A stretch of 64,000 bases of DNA from Stieleria tagensis (lineage in GTDB: Bacteria > Planctomycetota > Planctomycetia > Pirellulales > Pirellulaceae): positions 1-64,000 of the forward strand of contig NZ_JAMYFE010000042.1 in the NCBI RefSeq assembly GCF_024129865.1. Direction: 5' to 3'. A program made the translations under genes and the position numbers. Shown here piece after piece: positions 45,925-53,430 of the stretch. The first letter of the stretch is position 1; each line of letters starts with the position of its first letter. Below the pieces are notes generated by a model. It did no database searches, was not told the DNA's origin, and was given only the letters and a program-made list of their open reading frames with translations.

Positions 45925-47232
45925 ATGATGAATGCAGCCCCCCGTCTGAGTCTTGTATTACTGTTTGCGTTGTTGCCACAGCTGATCGTGGCTCAGTCGT
46001 CCAGGGCAGCGGACTGGTCCGTTCCAGTGGCTGGGAACGCGTTTCGGACCGCTCCCGGTCCAGGCCGTGATGGGCTTCGTCGCGGTGGCACGCTTGCTTG
46101 GAACGATCCCCAGGAAGTGTTCTCGATCTATTTTCATGTCGATCGACCGGCCACACTTCGGATCGCCTTCAAAGGGCGTGTGAGGGAAGGAAAATCGATC
46201 TTGGCGGTAAAGGTCGGTGACAAGGCATTTGAAACCACGGTCGAGGGTGCCGATCTGGCGGAACACCCAGTCGGTGATGTGGATGTGTCACAGGCCGGCT
46301 ATGTCCGTGTGGATCTGCAGGGCAGCGAGCGATCCGGCAACGTGTATGCCGAGATTGAATCGTTGCAGGTTTCGTCGTCGACCGAGTCATTGCAACTGGA
46401 TTACGTCAAAACAAACCAGGGCAACATGTTTTACTGGGGGCGACGTGGGCCTTCGGTTCACTTGCGCTATCAAGTCCCCCAGGACAAATCGTTGCGTTAT
46501 GCCTACAGCGAAGTCACGGTGCCGGTGGGGCAAGATCCGATCGGATCGTATTTCATGGCCAACGGTTTTGGAGAGGGCTATTTTGGAATTCAGGTCAACT
46601 CGGAAGACGAGCGACGCATCCTGTTCTCGGTTTGGAGTCCTTTCAAAACCGACAATCCGCAGGATATTCCGCCGGAACAGCAGATCACGACACTGGGCAA
46701 AGGACCCGACGTGCACATCGGCCAGTTTGGGAATGAAGGTTCTGGTGGACAAAGCTATCTCGTCTACCCTTGGAAAGCCGGTACGACGTATCGCTTTCTG
46801 ACGGAGGTCAAACCGGATGGCCAAGGTGGCACCCATTACACGTCATGGTTTTCTGAAAAAGAATCTGATTCGTGGCGGCTGGTCGCAAGTTTTCGACGTC
46901 CGCAAACGGACACTCATCTGACCCGTTTTCACAGCTTCTTGGAAAACTTTGCGCCACAGTATGGCTACATCGGCCGACGTGCGCTGTACGGCAATGTTTG
47001 GGTTTGTGACACGCAATCGCAATGGTCTGCCTGCACCGCCGCACGATTCAGCGTCGATGCGACCGGTGGTGGTCGTCACCGATTGGATTTTAGTGGAGGA
47101 GTCGACGGCGACGTGTTCTATCTGCGCAATGGCGGGTTCTTTGATGAAACCGGACAGCCAGGCGAGACGTTCACTCGTACCACGACCACCGACGCAATGC
47201 CCGTGATTGATTTCGACGCGCTGCCGCGATAG
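45925..47232 (+). CDS. Secreted DUF5077/DUF3472 protein
   Basis: This 435-residue protein has a signal peptide (LSLVLLFALLPQLIVAQ). Residues about 30-150 match DUF5077 (VPVAGNAFRTAPGPGR, FHVDRPATLRIAF) and residues about 165-400 match DUF3472 (NMFYWGRRGPSVHLRYQVP, EGYFGIQVNSEDERRILFS, and a GYIGRRALYGNVW segment). These families are common in secreted planctomycete and Bacteroidetes proteins and probably bind carbohydrate; no catalytic role is known. It begins seven bases after the membrane protein's stop. Confidence 0.87.
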   Translation: MMNAAPRLSLVLLFALLPQLIVAQSSRAADWSVPVAGNAFRTAPGPGRDGLRRGGTLAWNDPQEVFSIYFHVDRPATLRIAFKGRVREGKSILAVKVGDKAFETTVEGADLAEHPVGDVDVSQAGYVRVDLQGSERSGNVYAEIESLQVSSSTESLQLDYVKTNQGNMFYWGRRGPSVHLRYQVPQDKSLRYAYSEVTVPVGQDPIGSYFMANGFGEGYFGIQVNSEDERRILFSVWSPFKTDNPQDIPPEQQITTLGKGPDVHIGQFGNEGSGGQSYLVYPWKAGTTYRFLTEVKPDGQGGTHYTSWFSEKESDSWRLVASFRRPQTDTHLTRFHSFLENFAPQYGYIGRRALYGNVWVCDTQSQWSACTAARFSVDATGGGRHRLDFSGGVDGDVFYLRNGGFFDETGQPGETFTRTTTTDAMPVIDFDALPR

Positions 47233-47302
47233 TGCGGTGGTGCCGGACCGGAAGTCCGTCGTACGCACAGCCGTCAATCCTAAGATTAAAAGTGGGTAAG
47301 AG

Positions 47303-47347
47303 CTTCCAGCTTGCCATCACGACACCGGGTGAATCGCAAGCTGGAAG
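47303..47347. repeat. Inverted repeat, 12-base arms
   Basis: CTTCCAGCTTGC (47303-47314) pairs perfectly with GCAAGCTGGAAG (47336-47347) across a 21-base loop. It lies between the converging DUF3472 and pdxH genes and could work as a bidirectional terminator or belong to a dispersed repeat family. No U-tract is present. Confidence 0.6.
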
Positions 47348-47393
47348 CGTACGCCACGAATTGTCGACCCTAAAACAAAATCTGGACGCGCCA

Positions 47394-48038
47394 CTAGGGC
47401 GAGAGCCGCTGGATGACCCACTGCGAACCTTCGCGGCGATAACGCAACCGGTCATGCAAGCGACTCTCACGACCCTGCCAAAATTCGATGGTTGTCGGGG
47501 TGACGCAGTAGCCACCCCAGTTTTCGGGGCAGGGAATTTCCCCGTCGGCATATTGAGTCTTCAGAGTGTCGAGCTGCTTTTCCAGCGATTCTCGGGAAGC
47601 GACCACGCTGGATTGTTGGCTGACGATGGCACCGAGTTGGCTGTCGCGTGGTCGTTTGTGGAAATAGCTGATGGAACGTTCGCGAGAGGCTTTTTCGACG
47701 TGGCCTTCGATTCGTACCTGGCGTTGGACGTGTTGCCAAAGGAAGCACAGCGAGACGTTCGCGTTGGCTTCCATTTGTTGGCCTTTGGCCGAATCATAGT
47801 TGGTGTAGAACCAGAACTTGCCGTCGTCTAATCCTTTCAGTAGCACGACGCGACTGCTGACATTCCCATTGGGGTCACAGGTGGACAGAGTCATCGCATT
47901 GGCTTCCACCCATTCGGGCAGGTCGCCTTCGATCGCTTGACCCAGCCAGGTGTGAAACTGAACCATCGGATCGGCATCCGCGTCTTTCTCTAACAGGCTA
48001 CCGAGTCGATAGCTTTGTCGCATTTCGTACAGACTCAT
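47394..48038 (-). CDS. pdxH: Pyridoxamine 5'-phosphate oxidase
   Basis: The enzyme oxidises pyridoxine or pyridoxamine 5'-phosphate to pyridoxal 5'-phosphate with FMN and oxygen, in vitamin B6 salvage. Motifs: RVVLLKGLDDGKFWFYTNY, AKGQQMEANANV, QRQVRIEGHV, KRPRDSQLGAIVSQQSSVV, NWGGYCVTP and FWQGRESRLHDRLRY, covering the FMN- and substrate-binding residues. I chose the ATG at 48038 (MSLYEMRQSYRLG) giving 214 residues, the usual family length; a GTG at 48086 or ATG at 48080 would extend it. It stands alone, converging on the DUF3472 gene. Confidence 0.94.
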   Translation of the reverse strand: MSLYEMRQSYRLGSLLEKDADADPMVQFHTWLGQAIEGDLPEWVEANAMTLSTCDPNGNVSSRVVLLKGLDDGKFWFYTNYDSAKGQQMEANANVSLCFLWQHVQRQVRIEGHVEKASRERSISYFHKRPRDSQLGAIVSQQSSVVASRESLEKQLDTLKTQYADGEIPCPENWGGYCVTPTTIEFWQGRESRLHDRLRYRREGSQWVIQRLSP

Positions 48039-48163
48039 AAACCGATTTCCAATTTCCGCGTGATGCTGTGAGGGGCCCATTGGCACACGCGATGCATTCT
48101 AACTGATTGACGAATCACGCAACTGCCGTTTTGGCAGTTCGTTCATCTTGTTATAGGCAAATC

Positions 48164-48952
48164 ATGCAGGATTCTAACCCGCTTCAACCGTCCGATTCGA
48201 TGATCGGAAAATTATTGGTGGCATCGACCACCGTCCAAGATCCATTGCTCGCGCGGTCGGTTTGTCTGGTGGTCCATCAAGATGCCGAAAACATTTTTGC
48301 GGTGCTGCTAAATCGTCCGATGAGTGCCCCGCCGGGACTGGCCAAGTTGCTTGATGCGGCTGGCGTCAGTGACGGCGACCCGACCGCCAAGCCTAGCCAA
48401 CGGCCTCACCCCAACCGATTGCGCAAGGGGAAATTAAACCAGGTGCAATCGTTTCCGACGAATTTTCCCGACGGTGTTGCTGCCGCATCCGATAACACGC
48501 CGGACGCGCCGGTGCCGGCGTCATCCGACCAGACATTTGCAGACCAAACAGTTGCAGAAATCACGGCGGCGCAGGCTGCCAAAACTCTGGGCACGATTCA
48601 TTTCGGCGGGCCGTTGTCGGGCCCTGTGGTCGCTGTCCATAACTCCAGCGAACATGCCGAAGCGGTGGCCGGAAAAGGTGTCTATGTTGCGGCCCAACGC
48701 GACCTCTTGGAGACCTTGGTCAAACACAAACCCAGCTCCTTTCGTTTGATTGTCGGTCACTTGGGATGGTCGGTGGATCAGCTTCAATCTGAAATCGACG
48801 CCGGGTTCTGGCACTTGATCGATGCCACCGAAGACGACGTGTTTGTCGGCGATCAAGATCTGTGGCCTTCGGTCATTCGCCGCGCCACCACCAAATCGCT
48901 TGCTCGTTGGTTGGCGATCAAAGATTCGCCGTTTGCAGCCGAAGTGAACTGA
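48164..48952 (+). CDS. YqgE/AlgH family protein with internal insertion
   Basis: This 262-residue protein has the YqgE core: SMIGKLLVASTTVQDPLLARSV, then FAVLLNRPM near the start, and IHFGGPLSGPVVAVHN and RLIVGHLGWSVDQLQSEI near the end. Between them lie about 60-80 residues rich in Pro, Asp and Ala (DNTPDAPVPASSDQTFAD) not present in E. coli YqgE (187 residues). The ATG at 48164 places the core close to the N-terminus; an upstream ORF start at 48107 lacks support. The function is unknown, though AlgH was linked to alginate regulation. Its end overlaps the neighbouring minus-strand gene by 35 bases. Confidence 0.88.
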   Translation: MQDSNPLQPSDSMIGKLLVASTTVQDPLLARSVCLVVHQDAENIFAVLLNRPMSAPPGLAKLLDAAGVSDGDPTAKPSQRPHPNRLRKGKLNQVQSFPTNFPDGVAAASDNTPDAPVPASSDQTFADQTVAEITAAQAAKTLGTIHFGGPLSGPVVAVHNSSEHAEAVAGKGVYVAAQRDLLETLVKHKPSSFRLIVGHLGWSVDQLQSEIDAGFWHLIDATEDDVFVGDQDLWPSVIRRATTKSLARWLAIKDSPFAAEVN

Positions 48953-49772
48953 TCGCGGGGCGCCGGCACAGCAAGAGTGTGATTGCAATGATGGCCCCTT
49001 TGATCGCAGTCAGCATCAGCGCGCGGCCGGGCGGCAGGAACACTGTGCCAGGGTAACTCCATTCGAGGCAGCGATTGATGCCCAGTAGCGCAACCAGCGC
49101 CAGTGGGATCGCGACGAAGAATCGCAATCCGCGCCGCGTCCAATTGTGCGGTGCTAGCGAATAGTAGAGCGCCGTGGGGATCAACATCTCGGAAAAACCG
49201 ATGATGACGATCGGCAACCATAATTTTTGTGTTTGCGGGGCACTCATCCATCCCCAGTGTCCCTGAGTGATGCGAAGGATCGCAAACACCATTGCAAACA
49301 CGACGGTCCACAAGATCAGAGTCTGCAGTCGAAAGGAGAACCGTTCAGGAGACTCCGTTGCGTTGTTTTCGTCTTTCTGCAATGGCACGCCGATTCCCAG
49401 ACACTTGATCGTGTAAACGGCGAACAGTGTGGATATCAGCTGAACGCTCAGCAAGACTCCTGCCCATGCGGATCCGGTGGCTGAGAAACCCATCACGCTG
49501 ATTCGCGAGAGACTGATCCAGGCTGCGACCCCAACCGCAATCGCGCCGGCAAAACGCAACGCATTATGCGCCGAACTCGTCGCGGCCCAGATCGCGATCA
49601 ACGCACATTGAGCAACTGGAAGCATCATCAAAATGTCGCGAGTCCCGCTGGTCAGAAACCATGTCGGACAGGTCACCAACAGGTAGGCGACCAAGTGCAG
49701 CGTTAGACAGATCCGTGTGGTCGATGGCGTCGTGTGGTTTGCCAAGCGATCGATGGGCAATGATGTGGTCAT
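48918..49772 (-). CDS. Polytopic membrane protein, unknown function
   Basis: This 284-residue protein has about seven hydrophobic segments (LTLHLVAYLLVTCPTWFL, AGVLLSVQLISTLFAVY, TLILWTVVFAMVFAIL, WLPIVIIGFSEMLIPTALYY, FFVAIPLALVALLGI and ALMLTAIKGAIIAITLLL). No known family is recognised. Its ATG overlaps the VWA-protein stop by four bases (ATGA), so it is translated with that gene. The 3' end overlaps the convergent YqgE gene by 35 bases, so both C-termini are constrained. Confidence 0.78.
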   Translation of the reverse strand: MTTSLPIDRLANHTTPSTTRICLTLHLVAYLLVTCPTWFLTSGTRDILMMLPVAQCALIAIWAATSSAHNALRFAGAIAVGVAAWISLSRISVMGFSATGSAWAGVLLSVQLISTLFAVYTIKCLGIGVPLQKDENNATESPERFSFRLQTLILWTVVFAMVFAILRITQGHWGWMSAPQTQKLWLPIVIIGFSEMLIPTALYYSLAPHNWTRRGLRFFVAIPLALVALLGINRCLEWSYPGTVFLPPGRALMLTAIKGAIIAITLLLCRRPAISSLRLQTANL

Positions 49773-51826
49773 GGAAGCGAAACACTTTCATTGATTCCGC
49801 TACCCATCACTCTGCCGGCTGAATGGTTTCGTGGTTGCATTGCGTCGAGGTGTCGCTGGGCAAACCCTGCGGCGATCGAATCCGGGAATTGATCGACGAT
49901 CTGTTGCAGTTGTGCTTTCCATTGGGGCAATGCCGTCTGGTGTTGTGTTTCAAGGAGCCGGCTGAACTGTCGTCGCGCCGCTCGCTCTTGGCTGGCAAAC
50001 TGCGTGCGAAGTTCATCGAACAATGGATCGTCCTGAAACCCTTTCTCCAATTGATCCAAGACCTTGTTTTTCTCGACACGGTCATGCGCCATCCCGGCAT
50101 CGCGATAGCGTACCAGCGTTTGAAAGGTCAGCTCCTGGAGGATCGTTGCTACCAACGGCTGAGCCGCTGATGATTTGGATTGTGAAACCAATCCACGTAA
50201 AAACACAATCGCAGCAGACACATCTTGCTGTTGTTGCAGACGCAGCGCTGTTTCACGGACCTGTTGTTCAAAACGATCGCTTTTCAAACGGCTTGTCGCG
50301 GCCAGGTCGGATTTTGGATACTGTTGAACGATCTGAAGATAGCGATCGATAGCCAATAGCGGCTTGCGATCATTTTCCAGTTGCTGTCCTTCGACCAGTA
50401 GCGTTTCGGCAATCGCGTCGTTGATCCGTGTTGCGATCGGGCTGCCAATCATTCGCTTGGCCAACCTGGACAACCGATGCCGTGTGAGGTCGTTGCCATC
50501 GGCCATCGATTGTTGGGTCAGTTTCTCAATCGCATCGATCTGGTCCGGCAGGGGGACAGCCTGTCTGTCTCTCAGTTGGACCGATTGGACGAACAGTTCA
50601 AAGGCATCATCGACACGAGGGATGGCCAGCAGTTCCAGACAGGATGCCGCCAATCTCTCGGCGATCTTTGAGTTGGTTTCATCGCTTGCACCCTTTGCCA
50701 GTTCCGTTCGCAGTTCGACCAGAAGGGAGGACCTGATCTCTGGCGATGTTTGAGCGAGCGCAACTTTAGCCATGGCAACTAATTCTTGTTCGCTAACCGG
50801 TTTCTGCTGGATGAATCGATAGTCGCCACTGGTCAGATTGGCCAGCCGTTGCATGTTTTGGCAGCTTTCTGGATCTTCGTAGGCGATCGTGTGAATCGGA
50901 CTGGTCGATACGACAGAGTTAACGACGTCAAACGTGTCGCCAGCGGTGGCAAAGGGCATTGATTTTGATCGCTTCTTGTCATCAGAAAACTTGCCATCGG
51001 ACAACATGAAGATGGCGCTCGGATTCATGCGTAGCGCCAGATGCAACGCGGATCGTGGGTCGGTGCCACCCCTGGGATTCATGGTGTTGAGCCAGTTTCC
51101 TAGTCGATTCTTGTTCTCGCGGGTCGCATACATCATGTTGGGTGCGATTGATGTGCTGCCGAGCAACTGAGTGGTCGAATCGTTGAACAGTAGCACATAG
51201 AATTTTTGCGATGCATCAAGTGTTTCAACCGAGCGGACCAGTTCCCTGGCAGCACGTCGAAAGCGCATCCCGTTCATGCTGCCTGACATGTCCAGTACAT
51301 ACACGAATTCGTGCCCCGATGCTTCGATCCCAAAAAAGGATCCGTGTGCGGCATCGGACGGTAGGGCGCCGCCGCTACGCTGCACGGCCGGTGGTTGCTG
51401 CTGTTGGACCACTTTCTCCGCCACATCGTCACTCGGTTTCGTTGCCGGTTGAGGATCCGGCGGCGACGGATCCGGTTCGGTATTTGTTTCTACCGCAACC
51501 ACATCCAAGATCGCGATCGGTCCCTGCATCTGGCCGACGTCCTGACTGAAACTGAATCGCAGTGTCCGCATGCCCTGGCCGCCCAGATCGGCCGGAGACA
51601 CGATCAACGCGATCATCAGTAGCAACCCGCCATGCAGAATCGCCGAACTCAACCAGCCGGCGGATTCTTGTTTGCTAGTGTCGCTCAGATGTCGCGGCAC
51701 GACTTCAATTCCATCCAGCAGCTTGGCCGACGTCGCTGCCAGCGGTGGGGCGCCTGGGTATCGGAATCCGTCGCGGCGATTGCGGAATCGTGACGGAACG
51801 ACCGGCGGTTGCGGATCAGGGTCCAT
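49769..51826 (-). CDS. Membrane-anchored VWA-domain protein
   Basis: This 685-residue protein has one membrane segment near residues 60-78 (SAILHGGLLLMIALIVSP), then a Pro-rich linker. A VWA domain at about 175-340 follows with the MIDAS motif YVLDMSGSMNG (DxSxS), GGTDPRSALHLALR and FMLSDGKFSD. A long helical C-terminal region (about 350-680) has repeated EQLV- and QQQ-rich stretches. VWA domains bind partners through the metal ion; the partner is unknown. I chose the ATG at 51826 over a TTG at 51919 that lacks a ribosome-binding site and adds a basic N-terminus. The membrane gene 48918-49772 is translationally coupled to it. Confidence 0.85.
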   Translation of the reverse strand: MDPDPQPPVVPSRFRNRRDGFRYPGAPPLAATSAKLLDGIEVVPRHLSDTSKQESAGWLSSAILHGGLLLMIALIVSPADLGGQGMRTLRFSFSQDVGQMQGPIAILDVVAVETNTEPDPSPPDPQPATKPSDDVAEKVVQQQQPPAVQRSGGALPSDAAHGSFFGIEASGHEFVYVLDMSGSMNGMRFRRAARELVRSVETLDASQKFYVLLFNDSTTQLLGSTSIAPNMMYATRENKNRLGNWLNTMNPRGGTDPRSALHLALRMNPSAIFMLSDGKFSDDKKRSKSMPFATAGDTFDVVNSVVSTSPIHTIAYEDPESCQNMQRLANLTSGDYRFIQQKPVSEQELVAMAKVALAQTSPEIRSSLLVELRTELAKGASDETNSKIAERLAASCLELLAIPRVDDAFELFVQSVQLRDRQAVPLPDQIDAIEKLTQQSMADGNDLTRHRLSRLAKRMIGSPIATRINDAIAETLLVEGQQLENDRKPLLAIDRYLQIVQQYPKSDLAATSRLKSDRFEQQVRETALRLQQQQDVSAAIVFLRGLVSQSKSSAAQPLVATILQELTFQTLVRYRDAGMAHDRVEKNKVLDQLEKGFQDDPLFDELRTQFASQERAARRQFSRLLETQHQTALPQWKAQLQQIVDQFPDSIAAGFAQRHLDAMQPRNHSAGRVMGSGINESVSLP

Positions 51827-52119
51827 TTCGCGCGTCTCATACGGGGGCGTCCGAACGCGGCGGCGACGAATGTCGTGCTGAGCCGTGTAGCGGTGTCGAT
51901 TCAAGTCTGGCGTGGACAACCGGCGAAAGGGAAGAAAAGAACAATGATCGATAAAACGCCCGCCGGCATTGATGCAGCGTGGCGGATTGGCGGCGGCCTG
52001 TCAAATTTTGGGCCAACCCGGCGACCGGATTTTGCGACCGGAGTTCGCCCGGGGAAGATGCGGTACACTAGCGGGCGACCGCCTGTTTCTTTTCTCCTTG
52101 TCGAATCGGTCTGAGCTTC

Positions 52120-52428
52120 ATGAGCCATTTTGATGAAGAAATGCCTGCACTGTGCGATCGGTGTTTGAAGGAATTGGTCGGTGGTCGTGGCGAGTTCTAT
52201 GAAATCGATATCCAAGCCAAAGTGGATTCGTCGCCGCCGATCCTGGATTCTCCCACCGCATTCGATCAGCATCAACTGGATCAGCAATGGAGAAAGCTGA
52301 TCGAACAATTGGAGTCCACGCCGCAGGTCGATGCGGAAAACCAAGTGCATTGTCGCCGCCGTCTGCACCTGTGTGCCCCCTGTTTTCAAGTCTGGATCGA
52401 TAATCCAGCCGGCGAAAGCGGCCTGTAA
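52120..52428 (+). CDS. Small protein with paired Cys motifs
   Basis: This 102-residue protein has CDRC near the N-terminus (12-15) and CRRRLHLCAPC near residues 78-88. Such paired CxxC motifs may form a zinc ribbon, but other Cys are too few to be sure. The intervening region is acidic and helical. It has no signal peptide. No named family is recognised. A GAGC lies just before the ATG. Confidence 0.65.
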   Translation: MSHFDEEMPALCDRCLKELVGGRGEFYEIDIQAKVDSSPPILDSPTAFDQHQLDQQWRKLIEQLESTPQVDAENQVHCRRRLHLCAPCFQVWIDNPAGESGL

Positions 52429-52458
52429 TTCTGCCTTTTCGCCGGCCAATCGATTTGC

Positions 52459-52491
52459 TTGACAGGGGCAGATACAGATGAGACAATCTGT
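52459..52491 (+). promoter_or_regulatory. Candidate promoter with overlapping operator
   Basis: TTGACA (52459-52464), a 17-base spacer and GACAAT (52482-52487) match the sigma-70 pattern (6 of 6 and 4 of 6). The -10 region overlaps a perfect inverted repeat ACAGAT (52474-52479), GAGACA, ATCTGT (52486-52491), suggesting repressor control. It lies 37 bases before the ATG of the secreted protein at 52528. Confidence 0.5.
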
Positions 52492-52527
52492 CTAGATTAA
52501 GGTGTTCCACGAACCGTGTTGAAACCA

Positions 52528-53367
52528 ATGAGAATGATACGAGCGTTTGTTGTGTTGCTGTTTGGGGGTTGTTGCCTGACAACGTCCGTCGGTCAGGCAC
52601 AAGAAACACAGAATCTGCAAGGTGAAATTCGCGATCAATGGAGCGACTACTACGCGGCCCAGCTGCCACGATATAAGTTTGCGCTGGCGTCCAGCCCGGC
52701 AGAACCGCTCGATTTGCCGGATGCCAAATTGAGATGGAGCAATCCGCTTCGGCCCGGGACACACGGCGACCTATTCGTGTGGACACACAACGGCCGTGGT
52801 GTGTTGGTCGGTTCGTTGTTCTCCTATCACAGCGGTGACGGTCGACGGGTGGCGCATCAATTTCAATCGTTGACCACCGAGCCGATCAATTGTGAATACC
52901 AAGGCGGCAGCAACTTCCAGATTCCCGGGCCTGGATTGAAGTTTCAGCCGATCCCTGATGCACCGGCTCCGGCTGACAGCAGCGTCTATCGGCTCACTCA
53001 AATGCGCCGTCTCGCACGCCAATTCCAAGCCTTTTGCATGGATAAGAGTGGTTTCCAGCCGCTGCGTGCATTGGCCCAGCCGATCTATCGCTTTACCGGC
53101 AGCGAGATTGAAGATGACGGAGCGATTTTTGCCTTTGTGATGGGGACCGATCCTGAACTGTTGCTTGTGATTTCGGCTTTGAAAACGAGCACGGATCCAC
53201 AATGGCATTACGCCGCCGCCCGGTTTGCCGCTGATCCGTTGAAGTTGACGCACCAAAATGAAACGATCTGGGAATTTGGCGACCGATCAAAACAAATTGG
53301 CTATGTCAGCCAACATGGAATCGATCATCAACCCATCCGCCCCATTCTGGAAAAGTCCGCCGAGTGA
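52528..53367 (+). CDS. Secreted protein, unknown function
   Basis: This 279-residue protein has a signal peptide (RAFVVLLFGGCCLTTSVGQA) when started at the ATG at 52528; a GTG at 52516 adds four residues. Seen in the mature part: RWSNPLRPGTHGDLFVWTHNG, then LVGSLFSYHSGDGRRVAHQF, a pattern that recalls planctomycete hypothetical proteins without a named domain. No catalytic motif is recognised. It has its own promoter-like sequence just upstream. Confidence 0.75.
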   Translation: MRMIRAFVVLLFGGCCLTTSVGQAQETQNLQGEIRDQWSDYYAAQLPRYKFALASSPAEPLDLPDAKLRWSNPLRPGTHGDLFVWTHNGRGVLVGSLFSYHSGDGRRVAHQFQSLTTEPINCEYQGGSNFQIPGPGLKFQPIPDAPAPADSSVYRLTQMRRLARQFQAFCMDKSGFQPLRALAQPIYRFTGSEIEDDGAIFAFVMGTDPELLLVISALKTSTDPQWHYAAARFAADPLKLTHQNETIWEFGDRSKQIGYVSQHGIDHQPIRPILEKSAE

Positions 53368-53410
53368 TTTGAGCGCGTGCCGGTGAGCCTCGACGGGAAA
53401 TCGGCGAGCG

Positions 53411-53430
53411 TCGGCTCGGCGGACGTTGGC
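53411..53430. repeat. 17-bp direct repeat next to stop codon
   Basis: GGCTCGGCGGACGTT and GGCTCAGCGGACGTC occur in tandem just after the secreted-protein gene, running into the end of the FG-GAP gene. It is short and may be a small local duplication. Confidence 0.35.
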
